Counted from the stretch's first letter, positions 34,918-48,532 are shown. The stretch: 64,000 nt of DNA from Glycine soja (GCF_004193775.1 NC_041002.1:11010485-11074484), one strand, 5' to 3'. Notes: a model not told the origin generated them from the letters alone. Numbers and translations: made by a program.

Positions 34918-35079
34918 GACCCATCTAAAAAAAAAGAAAACAAAAATTAAAATTAGATCCATAAAAGTATTAATTAAACAATAAATTAAATAATTTTAAA
35001 AAAATCACAATGAAAATATAATTTTGTTATGTTTATTAACCCATAACATAAAGAAATCATATTTCTGTTGTGGTTTTTT

Positions 35080-36697
35080 TGTTGGATCGAGTGGCCTCAG
35101 AATAATTAAAAAGGGGGGGAGGGTGAATTAATTATTCTTAAACCTTTACCAATTAAAAATTACTCTTTTAAGGCTTTTACTAAATTGTTAAGAGAATGAG
35201 GAGTAGAAGAGAAACTTAACAGAAAGTAAAACCGGAAATTAAATGCACAACGAAAAGTAAAAGAGTAGGGAAGAAGGAAACAAACACACAAGAGTTTTTA
35301 TACTGGTTCGGCAACAACCCGTGCCTACATCCAGTCGCCAAGCGACCTGCGGTCCTTGAGATTTCTTTCAACCTTGTAAAAATCCTTTTACAAGTAAAGA
35401 TCCACAAGGGATGTACCCTCCCTTGTTCTCTTTGAACCTAGTGGATGTACCCTCCACTAGAACTGATCCACAAGAGATGTACCCTCTCTTGTTCTCAGTC
35501 AAACCCAAGTAGATGTACCCTCCAATGCGTTAAGACAAAGATCTCAGGCTGTTAAACCTTTGATACTTTGTGAATGGGGATATAAAAGAATTCTCAGGCG
35601 GTTAGTCCTTTGAACACTTTTGTATTAGGGAATGGGAAGAATCAAAAGAATTCTCAGACTGTGTCGTTTTGAATTCTTTGACAAGGGAGAAGGGAGACAC
35701 AAAAGAATTCAGGCGGTTAGTCCTTTGTTCTTTTGGAAAAGGGAGAAGAGAGACACAAAAAGAATTCAGGCGGTTAGTCCTTGGCGAATTCTTTTTGGCA
35801 AAGGGAGAAGAGAATGAAAAGAAGAATAGCACAAGTTTTCAAGGTTTGGAAAACCAGAAAACTTCATAAAGCTTTTGGTACAAAGAAGAAGAAGAAGTTC
35901 AAAGAGATTTAAGGCTTGTAAAGGATTGTATGAATAAGTGTTCAAGATTATTGAAATGCAAAACAAAGCCTTACTTTTATAGACTCTCCATGTCTGATTA
36001 AGAAGACCATTTAGAAGAGTTATAACTTTTAGAAAAACTTAAAACCAATTTGAAAAAGTCAAAAACCTTTTTGAAGAGTTACATCTTTTGATTTATCAGA
36101 AACAGTCACTGGTAATCGATTACCAAATAAGTGTAATCGATTACACAAAGCTTTTGAGTGAAAGGATGTGACTATTCACATTTAAATTTGAATTTCATTG
36201 TTCAAAGGCGCTAGTAATCGATTACCAAAACATTGTAATCGATTACAGCCTTTTGAAAATAATTGGAACATTGTAAATTCAGTTTGAAGACTTTTTCAAA
36301 CTCATTTTGCTACTGGTAATCGATTACAACAATATGGTAATCGATTACCAGAGAGTAAAAACTCTTTGGTAAAGGTTTTGTCAAAAACTCATGTGCTATT
36401 CAAAGTTTTGAAAAAACTTTTTAATACTTATCTTGATTGAGTCTTTTCTTCATTCTTGAATCTTGATCTTGATTCTTGAGATCCTGAATCTTGAATCTTG
36501 ATTCTTGATTCTAGGATTTCTTCTTGAGTCTTGAATTCTTCTTGATTCTTGAACTCTTGACTTGTTCTTGATTCACTTGAGATGTTCTTTGATCTTTGAG
36601 CTTTTTGTTCATCACCTTTGTCTTCATCTTTTGTTGTCATTATTGTTATCATCAAAACACCTTTGAATCACATTCACCACGAAGCCTTGCTTCTACA
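35080..36697 (+). mobile_element. Solo LTR, family A (1,618 bp), with TTTTT target duplication
   Basis: It starts TGTTGGATCGAGTGGCC and ends CTTGCTTCTACA. It is flanked by TTTTT on both sides (35075-35079 and 36698-36702). The same family occurs in reverse at 57816-59429. Inside are three pairs of TAATCGATTA palindromes (36113/36134, 36215/36236, 36317/36338), each 21 bp apart, with pairs repeating every 102 bp. A repeated GGATGTACCCTC motif lies at 35410-35525 and an AATTCTCAGGCGGTTAGTCC repeat at 35590-35790. It resembles Ty1-copia LTRs of soybean SIRE type, but I am not sure of the family name. Confidence 0.85.
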
Positions 36698-36965
36698 TTT
36701 TTAAACAACAACAATAACGAAAATACAATTCCATTGTGTGATAGGTTGAGAAATACAACATAATCGTATTTTTGTTGTGATTTTTTGTTTTGTTTTTTTT
36801 TTTAAAAAACAATAGAACAAAAGTATGATTTCGTTTTGTTATTAATCTAATAACACAACAGAATCGTACTTCCGTTGTGTTGTTTTTCAAAACAAAAAGA
36901 TACAACAAAAGTATGATTCTCTTGTGTTTTTGAACCTAGAACACAAGGAATCATACTTTCGTTAT
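36698..36965. repeat. Right cluster of degenerate palindromic repeats
   Basis: The clearest unit is ACACAACAGAATCGTACTTC followed by CGTTGTGT at 36852-36879, an almost perfect palindrome; four more degenerate units surround it. The palindromes at 34985-35079 continue here once the solo LTR is removed. Confidence 0.7.
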
Positions 36966-38714
36966 GGATAAAAAAACAAAAATAAATCTTACCACAGAGG
37001 GAAGGTAAAGGAGAAATGAGAGACGGAGTTAGGCACAAGGGAGATACTTTAATGGAGAAGGGTTGGAGAAAAAGGAAGGGAATTGGGGAAGGGGTAAAGG
37101 AAGAGAGAGATGTATGAGTGGGGGAGGGAAAAGAATGGGGAAGAAAGGGGTTAGAAAAGGGTGGTGAGAAGAATGGGGAAGAAGAAAGGGAAGAGGTGGG
37201 GTAAAAAGTTTAGGAGGATACTTTGTTCTATTCCCACTACTTTTCAAAAAGTGATAGTAGGAATAACAAATGCGGTAGGGGGAATGGTAGTTCCCATCAT
37301 TCAAATGTAACTTTTTTTTACAAAAAAATAAGGGTAAGGTGCATGAAAGGGAGGGGGCAGGACTAGCCCCTCCTTCCCTTGAAATTTCTCATGTATATAC
37401 ATGTAGAAAATTATGTAAAAATTATTTATGTATGTTATTATTATATTAATGATTTAGGTTAAATAATAATAAAATTGTATAAAATTAGTTATATTTGTTG
37501 CTATTATTGTAGCAATTAAGGTTATAACTAGTGTAAAATTATATAAAAACAAGTTATATCCATTGTTATTGTTATTGTAACAACATTTAAGGTTATTGTC
37601 TTTTAAAATAAAAATTAATACAATTTTATGTGTATAATTAATAAATATTTTATTATGAAAAATACTACATTTATTAGAAGTTAAATATTTACACAATTAA
37701 AAATATTTTCTCTCTCTTTTTAATAGATTTCTGGATCCGTTCCTAGTAAGGAGTCATACCAATATCTATCTCTTTACATTGTAATAATCAAATTTGGTTT
37801 TGATTTCCTAATTCTACTCATGGTGCAATATGTTAATTAGAAAACCAGTATAAATGATGTCCCATAATATTGACATTTTGATGACAAGTTCATGACATTA
37901 ACATTGTTGCATTTTGGTGATCAATTGTGAAAGCAAGAGAGAATTACTTTAGCTTGCTTTTTGCATGAAATTTTCATTATAATAAAGTATACATAAAATA
38001 AAGAACTAGGCATGCTTTATCAATTTGAGGCCTGATGGTTTTCAAATTGATGCCTCATTGAAGCAACACATTTCATATATTTCGATTGTAATTTGGGAGG
38101 GGTGTGTATTAAAGAAAAGATGAGTGTTTTTGTTTAGACAATGAACTATATTTGGGATAACATTTGAGATCACCATAAATGGTATTGGGGAAACAAGGTT
38201 TCCATATTTCTAGAATCCCTGCAAACAAAAGTAGTTAGTGATTCAAATGTGCAAGCCCAAGCTTTTATATAAGAGTTAAGGACTAATTGACAATTCTTTT
38301 GTTGGTGAATGAGTACTGAGATCCACTTAAGAAAGAAGTCATTAGTTCGAGCGATATTGAGTTTGATCCCCTTAAGCAAGGTCTTAAGTTCGAGCCTTGT
38401 AGAAGAAAAACATGGTTTGGAGAGGAGATCCTAGTAAAGTGGTTCACTAGGTTTTCCGACGGATATTAGTCATCAACAAAGCTGGTAGATACTCCATAAC
38501 AATGTTATGGTGAATGAAAAAAGGATTCATTTTCTTTTTTAATACATTTTTTCCATAGACACTAACTTAAGGATCAAATATCTGACCACATGCTTTAAGG
38601 GGATAAGATTAAATATCAACTATGTGACCCTATGTATATTGTCCAAGGTTCGTAAATGACATGGCAAGTGATGTGGCATTAAAGTACACACGTCAGCCCT
38701 AGAATCAGAGTGTT
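36966..38714. other. Gene-poor interval
   Basis: A purine-rich stretch (GGGAAGAAAGGGG-like, 37000-37200) and AT-rich DNA (37390-37720). No protein or element end could be supported. Confidence 0.45.
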
Positions 38715-41700
38715 TGTGATGACTTGCTTTGTCGCTACGAAATCACTAACTCTAAAACTTGTAATTTCAATTTTTAAATGAAATCTCCATTAATTTGATT
38801 ATGAAAACAAGAGTAAATTTTTCGCGATATACATTCTGATGCAATCCTACCCCGTAAGGGCATTGGATAGAAGACTCCAAGAAGATTGGGCCAGAAATGC
38901 AAGAGAAGACCCTAGGGTTCTCATGAGCCTTAGGGTAGATTTCGGGTCCATGGGCTAAGTATGAGCCCACTTATCTTAGTACATATTAGATTAAGGTTTC
39001 CTTATTTTTGGGCCTTGTATTTAGGGCTCCATAATGTAGGTAAGGTACCCTAGAAATGTAGGATTTTTCAGCACTTGTATTTTAGGGCACCTAGACTAAT
39101 TTTTGTATTAGGGGTAGTTTTGTAATTTCATATGCATCAAGTGAATATTTGATGTGTGTGTTGGAAAATAAATTTAATTGAATTGGGAGAAGCCCAATCC
39201 AATTAAATTTTAGAGGGGAAGGTGAGCATTTGCTTGCTACACCTCATTGCCACATCATATAGTCACACTTTGTGCATGTGCTTCATGCTTTACATGCCTC
39301 ATGCCACCTAAGCATACTTAGTGGAGAATCTTGGACTTGATCTTGAATTAGTGGGCTGAACCATAGCTAAAATTCACTAATCATAATTAGTGAAATTTTG
39401 GCTCCACAAATTCAATTTTAAATTCAAGTGAAATTTGAACAAAAATTCAAATTTCCCTCCAATTTTGTGTGACACTTAGGCTATAAATAGAGGTCATGTG
39501 TGTGCATTTTTTTTTAACTTTGATCATTTGAATATTAAACTTCAGATTTCAGAGCTCTTTTAGAGTACAAAATTTCGTGCTCCTCTTTTCCTCTCCCTTT
39601 ATTCATCTCTTTCTTCCTCTAAGCTCTTATCCATGGCCTCCTATGGTGTGAGCTTCTTCTAGACTCATCTTCTCCTTGAAGTGGCGTCTCCTCTCTCTCT
39701 TCCTTCTCCATTTCGTTGCCATTCATCTTCCAAGAAGCAAAGGAATCCATTGATGAAGAAGATCCTAGGCCTACAAGCTCAAATGGAGCTTACATCACAT
39801 TCACCAAAAAATGAACAAACACTTAAATAAATACACATTTACACACACACATGTATGTATATCTTAAACCATTATACACCATTCACATGACAGAAAATAA
39901 TTTAGTTTTTACATGTATCTAAACATGAGATTTACATTGCCAAATAAAAAAGAATCATGGAACCACTGCAAAAGAGTTGATGACAAAACACAACTTTCTC
40001 CCAAAATAATCCCAACATCATCACATTGGCTTGCCGGCTCTCACATAAAGAATCTCCTTCCATGTCATCTACTGTTATTCATCTGCTCCCACGAACAAAG
40101 GTTCATGATCATCACAGGTACCAACCACACGATATAAAATTGCAAGGGTGACTTTATTATAAAAGAAACCAACAATTATCAAATGACCATAATTGGCAAG
40201 AGAAAAAATAACAAGTACCATGATCACACACAATTATTCATCAATTCAACATACTTAACAACTATTCATCAACTTTTCCATAATTCAATTCAATAATGCT
40301 CAGTATGATGCATGCACCTGACCTCAACTCTCAAATGCAATATGGTACCATTCATTAGGAAATAGCTTGGGCATGTCCACGCGACACTCACACTCAAGAA
40401 AACTAGGCAGCAAGTGTCGAGGTCACCCTATCGTGCACAGGCAACCCCCACTTGGTGATCAGCCTGAGTCACAAGGGAGTTCCAAATTGAGTGACATGCC
40501 CCTGAGTACAAGTATTTTCCCTAATGAAAAACTACAAGTAGTTACTAACAAAGTTTATACTATTTCCATGCAATATGAAGTATGACACAAGGGCACCATC
40601 GATGCATTGACTGTGGATGATTAAATATTCTAAACCACCCCTTCATTCTAGAGATGTTTAAAACTCTTTAACCACTTTATTCCTCCCACCAGGAATATCC
40701 AACTTGGTCACTGCACCCCCTATGTACATACACAACATACATCATCATAATGACATTGTCAACATCAACAACATCTTATCTCAATGTCTTTATCAACATC
40801 AACATCATCTCATCTCAATGACATTATCAACAATAACAACATCATCTCATATCAATGTTATCATTAATAACAACATCATCTCATATCAATATTATCATAA
40901 ATACCAACATCGTCTCATGTCAATTATTATCATCAATAAAAGCATCATCAATAATTACATTCCACACATACATACATATAAATTTCATGCTTGAGATTCA
41001 CACTCTCCAGGTCTTTAGACAACATAAGTCTAATAAAATTATAATGTCATTTATCAATAACAGATATATTGCATCCCATTAATCGAAAACATTGTCCTTC
41101 TTGAAAGTCAGTATGCACAGGGACAAACATACATTCCCATAATTGGGTTCTTTGACCCCAATTATGGTATCAAAACCATAAATTATAATAAACTTTCCTC
41201 ACCTATCATGAGCTCTCCATCAACTCGTCTCTACGTCGCTCAGAGGCCTCTCACGTTCATGTTCGTCTGTCCAAATGTAGAGTTCTATATACTAAATCAA
41301 AGATAATTTAGTATAGATTTCAAAAACAAGGTTAATCTAAACATTCAAGGTCAAATACCCCAATCAAAATAAAAGGGACTAAGGGGTGTTTTGGGTTCTA
41401 CTACAAAGAGACGTCATTTCGAAATTTCGATCACACTAATGTGACTGGGGTTCAACAAAGGTAAAAAAAAACAACATCAAGTTTATAAAAGGTAACTTTT
41501 AAAACATCTCATTTTCAAGGGTTTTTTAATGGAAGTGTAAAAATATCCTATTACAGTACCCAAAACATAAGGGATACTAAGAGAAGTTCAAACTAACTAG
41601 GAAAAAGGCATTAAAGTCAATGTTACCTCTGAGAAACTACAAAAGAAAGGATTGAGAGCTTGTTTCTCTACCAAATCCTTAAGGTGGATTTGGAGGATTC

Positions 41701-42323
41701 CACTCTGATTAAAATGTTCCTCTCTGTGTGGTGGTCCGATGGCAAGTAATGGCAGCTTATGCTGGCCACTGGTGGTCGTGGGTGGTGGAGACGAAGGTGT
41801 TAGGGTTTGGGTGAGAGTTTGGAGAGAAGAAGAGTGAAAAGTCATGTTTTTCATGTTGAAGAATGCATTTATAATTTGTAGATTTCGATTAGTGAGCTCA
41901 CTTCGCTAAGCAAAATTCAATTTTTAGCGTTGAGCGCGACGTTTCGCGCTGAGCACAATTTCCCTACTAGCTGGAATTGCGCTTAGCACGCTTGGCTCGC
42001 TAAGCGAGATGTTCAGAAGTATTATTTTGTAAATCCCAATGCTCAAAGAGTGAAGACATGGGTTAAGAATGTGCAGTCTAAATTTGAAGGCGATCCAACT
42101 GTAAACGAGATCAAGATCAGGATTTTACCAAATTAGGTTTGCGTAAAACTTAAAATCTCACAATTTCAACATAGGTCAATCAAACTCCACATAACCTAAC
42201 TTCCACATTAAGCAATCACACATATCTATTTCACACAACACCCTAACTTATCAAAATCAATCAAATAACACAAGAAATACATTAAACATTGATTTTCAGT
42301 TAGCAAAATTTCAGGGAGTTACA
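38715..42323 (+). repeat. 5' LTR of the Tat element (about 2.64 kb without the nested insertion)
   Basis: It aligns with 48305-48723 plus 52299-52772 over its first ~900 bp, for example CTCCATTAATTTGATTATGA and CACTGCACCCC. ACATCATCTCAT-type satellite-like words lie at 40740-40960. GCTAAGCG words and CGCGCTGAGC lie at 41890-42010. It has no coding content. Confidence 0.75.
38837..39797 (+). mobile_element. Solo LTR, family B (961 bp), with CATTC target duplication
   Basis: It starts TGATGCAATCCTACCCC and ends GGAGCTTACATCA. It is flanked by CATTC at 38832-38836 and 39798-39802. It interrupts the Tat 5' LTR at a point where the 3' LTR copy is continuous, which proves the insertion. Orientation is tentative. 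Confidence 0.9.
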
Positions 42324-42824
42324 ACGTTGACAGTACTTGCCTAGCAGCCAGGTGATTAGGATGGTAAGCTTTCAATAAGTTTGAATTTTAATGATAATTT
42401 TATTATCCTCTTATCAAGTTGTTACAAATTATCAGCAAAGTTGTTATGCTGTTCTAACAACCCAGACAATCAAGGACCCAAAGCTTCCATCCAATTGTTA
42501 TAAATAACCATATTCTACACTCACTTTTCATTCGTGCTCAACTCATTTACATACTTACTTGACTGTTGGAGTCCCTTTTATAGGTACCCCTCTCATCCCT
42601 CTGGCGGAGGATACCTACAAGTTTGACACAGGAGATCGTGGAGCCTATTCAAATGACGATCCATCCTTGATGTCAGTCCACTCCAGATTTCGGTAAATAC
42701 ATTTGGTGCTTAATTTGGGGCCATGGTAAAACTTCTCCTGCAGCCACACACACTTATGGTCAACATATGATTTGGTCTCAGGCGAGAATCACCCCCGGAA
42801 AACTCCAATCCTCTTCCAACAACC

Positions 42825-45800
42825 ATGGTGGACAATGATGCTCTCCGCCAACTCGAAGCCCGCATCGCAGAGATGGAATGCCACCATGAGGAGGAACTCA
42901 ACAGGTTGAAGGCCGACCACGACGAATTCAAGGCTCATGTTAGGCGGCCCCAAGGAGACTAACAATCTACTCATATGATCAACGAGCGTACCTAGGGTGA
43001 ATCACATCCTCGTCAAACCAACAATACCTTGGATGATAACAACACCTCGCATGCACATTGACATGAAGGATAGATAACTCAACAACATCCTTTTGTCAAT
43101 TGAATCATGGAGGTTGACCTACCCAAAGTTTGGAAACCACTCAACCTGGAGCGTTATGATAGGACCACTGACTCGGAGGATCACTTAGACACGTTCCTCA
43201 CCTAGGCTAACCTTTACACTAATGATGACACGATCCTATGCTAAGTCTTCCCTACGTCCCTTAAAGAGGTGGCATTGACATGGTGTGGAGGACTCCCTCC
43301 CCAGTCTATTGGCATATTCGACACCTTTGTCGATCGCTTTAGTTCTCAGTATGCGATGAGTTAGTCACACCGCCTGACTCCTGTTGCTCTAGCTAGTTTG
43401 CGGCAGGTAGATAATGCATCACTCTACAAATTTATGAACATATTTGGTCGGCTCGCTATCTAAATCAGAAATCTTAATCCTAAGGTGGCATTACATTCCA
43501 TGTTGTAGGCCTTATGACCTGGCAAGTTTGTCAACAACCTATGCAAAAAACCTCCTAGTAGCATGGATGAGTTACGAGAGTGATCTAAGGGCTATATTCA
43601 GATGGAAGAAATGTCGAGGTTTTGAAACAAAGTTTGACAGACTGGACAAAAGTGTGAGAAATGAGAGATTAGCACAAGGACCGACTCACCCAAGTCGGAC
43701 AAGTGACACAAATAGGACAAGCGTCAACCTCTTCCAAGGGGACCAAGGTACGAGTGTTATACACCCTTGACAACAAATCGAACAACCATCCTAAAAAAAG
43801 CTTTCAATGTAGAGGTACTCGTATAGTTACCCCACATTCCTCCTCCCAGACTTGGACTGGATAAAACCAAGCACTATAGATACCATCATAACCATGGCCA
43901 CAATACTGAAAGACTGTTGAGCCCTTAAACAAGATTGAGGAACTCATATAGGTCAGATGCCTAGCCTAGTCCGTAAAAAAGCCCGATGACAATTGAACTT
44001 AAGGCTGGTCTAGTGGGGAATCATGAATACCATCGCAGGAGTAGAGATGCTGATAAAAGAAGGGAACAAACCGAGGAGAGAGGGAGGCAGAGGCGTCACC
44101 CGAAAGGGCGTGAACACCAACCCCAACAAGAGCAAGAAGATGAACTTGCCTAGCAGATTAGGGGTATGATGAATACTATTGCAGGCGGATTTTCCTATGG
44201 AAGGCTATCTAGCCATTCCTTACAGCATCATTCCTATGCCATCAGAGGTATTGATGTCAATTGTGTTGATATACAATTGTCGAGAAGTCTTTTTCCCATA
44301 ACATTCACCAATAGAGATTTCAAAGGCATCAACCTCATCAACCAGGATGACCCCATGGTTTTCTCCAATGGCATTGCTAACTTCATGGTGTCTAAATTCC
44401 TTAACGACCAAGGCAGTTCCTCAGATATACTCTATTGGAAGACATTTCAAAGGCTTGAAATCTCACCTGCCATGATTCAACCACAATATGGACCATTCCT
44501 TGGTTTTTCTAGAGAAAGAGTGGAAACCAGAGGCTACGTAGACCTAATGACCACCATTGGTTAGGGCAAGCTCTCACAAAGTTTTACTGTAAGATAATTA
44601 ATTGTTGATTCAAATACTTCTTATTTTGCTTTGATTGGCAAGAATACATTGAATGAGCTTGGAGCTATAGTCTCTACACCACACCTCAAGATGAAGTTTC
44701 ATACCTTAACAAGAGAAATTGTGATTGTCAAGGCAGATCAAAAGCAAGCTCGACAATGTTACAATAAGAGCTTGAAGGTGGCTTCTCATTCTCCCATTAG
44801 AGAACTAGGCAAGCCCCACTCCTCCTTTGATGGCAGTAATAGTCAAGTCATGAGTGTTAACGAAGATCTCTCAATAAAGACCCTGACCGTTTACGAAATA
44901 GCCAGGGTAACTTAGGATGAGACATTGGACGTGGATCCTCAGGATGATACCATTGACAAAGGCCCAAAGCCCATTGAAGAGCTCATTAAGCTACAGCTTG
45001 GACCTAAACCTGGACAATGCATCTAGCTCAACAAAAACCTCACCAGTCATGAGTACAGACATATAGCCGAAGTCCTACGAAGGAACATAGATTTATTTGC
45101 ATGGCAACCATTTGATATGCTAGGCATCCATCCTAGCATCATATGCCTCAAGCCAAACCAGTCTCACAGAAAAAGAGAAAGATGGGAAAAAAAACTATGC
45201 AAGGTGGTCAGGGAAGAGATTGACAAGTTGCTCAAAGCCCAGTTTATCAGAGAGGTCAGATACTCGACCTGGCCGACCAACGTTGTCATGGTGAAGAAGG
45301 CCAATGGAAAATGCCGCACGTGCACTGACTACACCAACCTCAACAAGGTGTGTCCCAAGGATGCATATCCCCTACCTAGCATTGACAAGCTCGTGGATGG
45401 CACGTCTGGCTTCCAATTGTTGAGTTTCCTGGACATGTATTTAGGATACAACAAAATTATGAGGCACCCTTCAGATGAAGAAAAAACCGCTTTCATAATT
45501 GAAGGTGCCAATTTCTGTTACAGGGTCATGCTTTTTGGACTCAAGAATGTAGGAGCTACATGCTAAAGGTTCATGGATTGGGTCTTCAAATGATAGATAG
45601 GCTGAAATGTCAAAGTCTATATGGAGGACATGGTTTTCAAGTCTCACAGTGTGGCCAACATGTAGTAGATTTAGAGGAAATGTTCAGAGTGATTCGTAAG
45701 TATGACATGTGCCTCAATCCTGAAAAGTACACCTTTGGGGTCGACGGTGAAAAATTCTTGGGATTCATGATCACCTATTGGGGAATTGAAGCTAACCCTA

Positions 45801-48068
45801 ACAATTATACGATAATACAGGAAATGCAAAACCTTACCAATGTCAAAGAAATTCAAAAGCTTAACGATAATCGGGCCTCATTGTTTAGGTTCCTCACGAA
45901 GCTCGCAAAAAAGACGAAGCCATTTTATAGGCTACTTAGGAAAACTGAGTCATTCCTATGGGATGAGGCTTCGAAGCAAGCTTTCTTAGCCTTTAAGATA
46001 GCCAATTCTAAGTTGACCAAAGCCAGGAGCACCCCTACTCCTTTACCTTAAGTAGCAGAAGAGGCCATCAGCTTAGCCCTCGTCCAGGAAGATGGATAGC
46101 ACCAAATGCCCATTTATTTTGTTAGCCATGTCATTCATGATGTTGAAAAGAAATACCAAATGATCGAGAAGGTGACATTGGCACTCATAACCTCTGCTTG
46201 ACACCTCAGGCAATACTTTCAGAGTCACTAGATCATTTTTAAGACGAACTACCCTACCAGGTAAGTGTTGAGAAAACCTGAACTGGCAAGAAGAGTGATC
46301 AAGTGGTTCGTAGAGCTGTTAGAATTCGATCTCCAATATGAGCCTTGCGACCCTATGAAAACCTAGTTCATGGAAGACTTTCTAGCAGAGTTTGCTAGCA
46401 ATTTCTAAGCTACCCCAAACTGAAGGAATCTTTATGTAGATAGTGCATCCAATATGAAAGGAAGCGGGGTAGACATATTAGAGCAGGCCCTCAAATTTGA
46501 CTTTAGAGCATCGGACAATCAAGTTAAATATGAAACACTCATAGTCGATTTAAATTTGGCAAAAAGAAGTTGGAGCAAGAAAGCTTAGGTGCTATAATGA
46601 CTCGTAGCTATTACAAATAAATATCAAGCCAAGGAATCAGTTCTTCTTAGATACTATCATGTCGAAAAGACCCTTGTTGATGATTTTGATTGTTTCAAAA
46701 TGTATCACATACCAAGGGAAAACAATACTAGGGCAGACTTGATCTCCAAGCTTGCAAGCACTAAGAATACTAGACACCTCAAGACCATTATCCAAGAGAC
46801 ACTCCAAGCACCGATGATAGACACTAAGGAGGTCATGACAGGAGAAAAAGAGGAGTCAAATTGGATGACCCCTTATAAGAATTTTTTTTAACTCAAGGGG
46901 TGTTACCACCAAACAAAAATGAAGCCCAACACTTGAAATGGAAGGCCAGTTACTATGTCATCCTTGACGAGGAACTATTCAAAAGAGGGTTGACAACACC
47001 CTTACTCGAGTGCCTGAACAACTAGCAAGCAAACTACCTCATGCGAGAGTTACATGAAGGAATCTGCGGCCTTCATATAAGGGGGCACTCCCTGGAAACC
47101 AAGGTAGTATGTGCCGGCTACTATTGCTTGACGCTCAAGGCTGACGCCCTCAACTTCGTGAGGAGATGCAAAAGATGCCAACAATTCATAGATGTTCCGC
47201 GCACACCCCCCGACAACCTCTACAACCTGAGCTTTAATTTGCCTTTTGCCATGTAGGAGATGGACATATTGGGGTCATTACGAAGAGCCCTTGGGCAAGT
47301 CAAGTTCTTGCTGGTCACCATCGACTATTTTACCAAATCTATCAAGGCAAGGCCACTACGAGAGATTTTAGCCAGCGAGGTAGCAAAGTTTACCTGGAAA
47401 CACCTCATATGCAGATACGATCCTCCCTATGCCATTGTCACTGACAACGGCACCCAATTCAAGGCTTAAGCCTACAAAGAATTCCTCGTAACTTCTATCG
47501 AGCACCCTTAGACAAACGACTAGGTGGAAGCAACAAATAAGGTTATCCTTAAAGCCCTGCGCACGAGAGTTGACAAGTCCAAGGGCTTGTGGAAAGAGAA
47601 ACTTCCCCGCATACTTTGGGCTTATCATTGTTCACCCCAAACAACAACTAAGGAGACTCTATCCCACCTTATGTACAACAAAAACACTTTGATCCCTGTA
47701 GAAGTCGGGGAACCCTCGACTAGAAGGTTATTTTCCTAGTAACAGTAGAATGAAGAAAACATGAAGGTGGAGCTAGAAATGAAAGATAAGGTCCAAGAGA
47801 TGGCCAGAATCAAGGAAGAAACTACCTATCTTCGAGCATCAAGAAGATGCAATACCAAGGTCTGGCTGAAGCCTTTCAGCCTGGCGATCTAGTGTGGCAA
47901 GGAGAAGCAAGGAAGGTTCCATGAGCAGGAAAGCTAGGACCTATCTGGGAAGGTCCATTTAGGATCGCGACGAGCTTAGACAATGGAGCATACATACTTC
48001 AAAAACTAGATGGAAAAGTAATTCCAAGAACATGGAATGCCACCCATCTAAAATTTTATTTTAGTTGA
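42825..48068 (+). pseudogene. Tat-lineage gag-pol pseudogene
   Basis: Gag starts MVDNDALRQLEARIAEME at 42825 (a coiled-coil-like start), then SLKEVALTWCGGLP. The protease region at 44166-44564 contains FSNGIANFMVSKFLNDQGSS and ILYWKTFQRLEI. RT at 45117-45566 has KKANGKCRTCTDYTNLNKVC and FSYRVM-like FCYRVMLFGLKNVGATC, but its active site reads VYMEDMVF where YVDD is expected. RNase H remnants lie at 45900-46890. Integrase at 47041-47740 keeps DYFTKS and VTDNGTQF. Pol ends TWNATHLKFYFS at 48068. There are dozens of stops, many TAG at Gln or Trp positions, and frameshifts throughout. It is inactive and older-looking than the Ogre copy. Confidence 0.8.
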
Positions 48069-48455
48069 TCTGCAACTAGACTAGACACTATACTCTTTTT
48101 CCTACTCAAGTCTTTTGTCCCAAAATAGTAATATCAGGGTTTTGGCTTGAGAGGTTTTAAAGAGGCACACTTGAGGTATGGAGGGAACTTATACTCAAAT
48201 GATTGAGTTAAATAAAATTCCCTCTCCCTTCAATCTAATAATTTTTGTGCATATAATATACTGATGTCACAAATCTCCAAATGCTCTCAAACCCAAGGTC
48301 CGCCTGTAATGACCCACCTCGTCATTATGATATCACTAACTCTAAGACGCGTAAAATTTCAATTTTTAAATGAAATCTCCATTAATTTGATTATGAAAAT
48401 GAGAGTAAATTTTTTGTTATATGCATTCACCAAACAACGGAAAAACACTTAAATA

Positions 48456-48491
48456 CACACACACACACACATATGTGTGTGTGTGTGTGTG

Positions 48492-48532
<41 letters not shown>

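Larger units (their letters stand above)
30052..36965. mobile_element. Candidate two-gene DNA element flanked by palindromic subterminal repeats
   Basis: Clusters of degenerate palindromes of the form ACAACRGAATCRTGATTTCGTTGTG lie on both flanks: 30052-30530 and 30840-31150 on the left, 34985-35079 and 36698-36965 on the right. Between them are a plus-strand PB1-like transposase fragment and a minus-strand plant mobile domain pseudogene, facing each other. The arrangement looks like a class II element with subterminal repeats. It was later hit by an unknown 1.3-kb insertion (31641-32964) and a solo LTR (35080-36697). Exact ends and target duplications were not found, so the unit is a proposal. 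Confidence 0.45.

Noticed and set aside
34985..36965. Reading the regular palindromic or TAATCGATTA repeats as a CRISPR array
   Set aside because: Spacing and sequence are irregular or in LTRs of a plant genome; there is no cas gene and no constant repeat-spacer structure.
40704..41082. His/Ile-rich frames in the Tat 5' LTR
   Set aside because: They derive from CATCATCTCAT-type simple repeats and lie in an LTR with no coding role.
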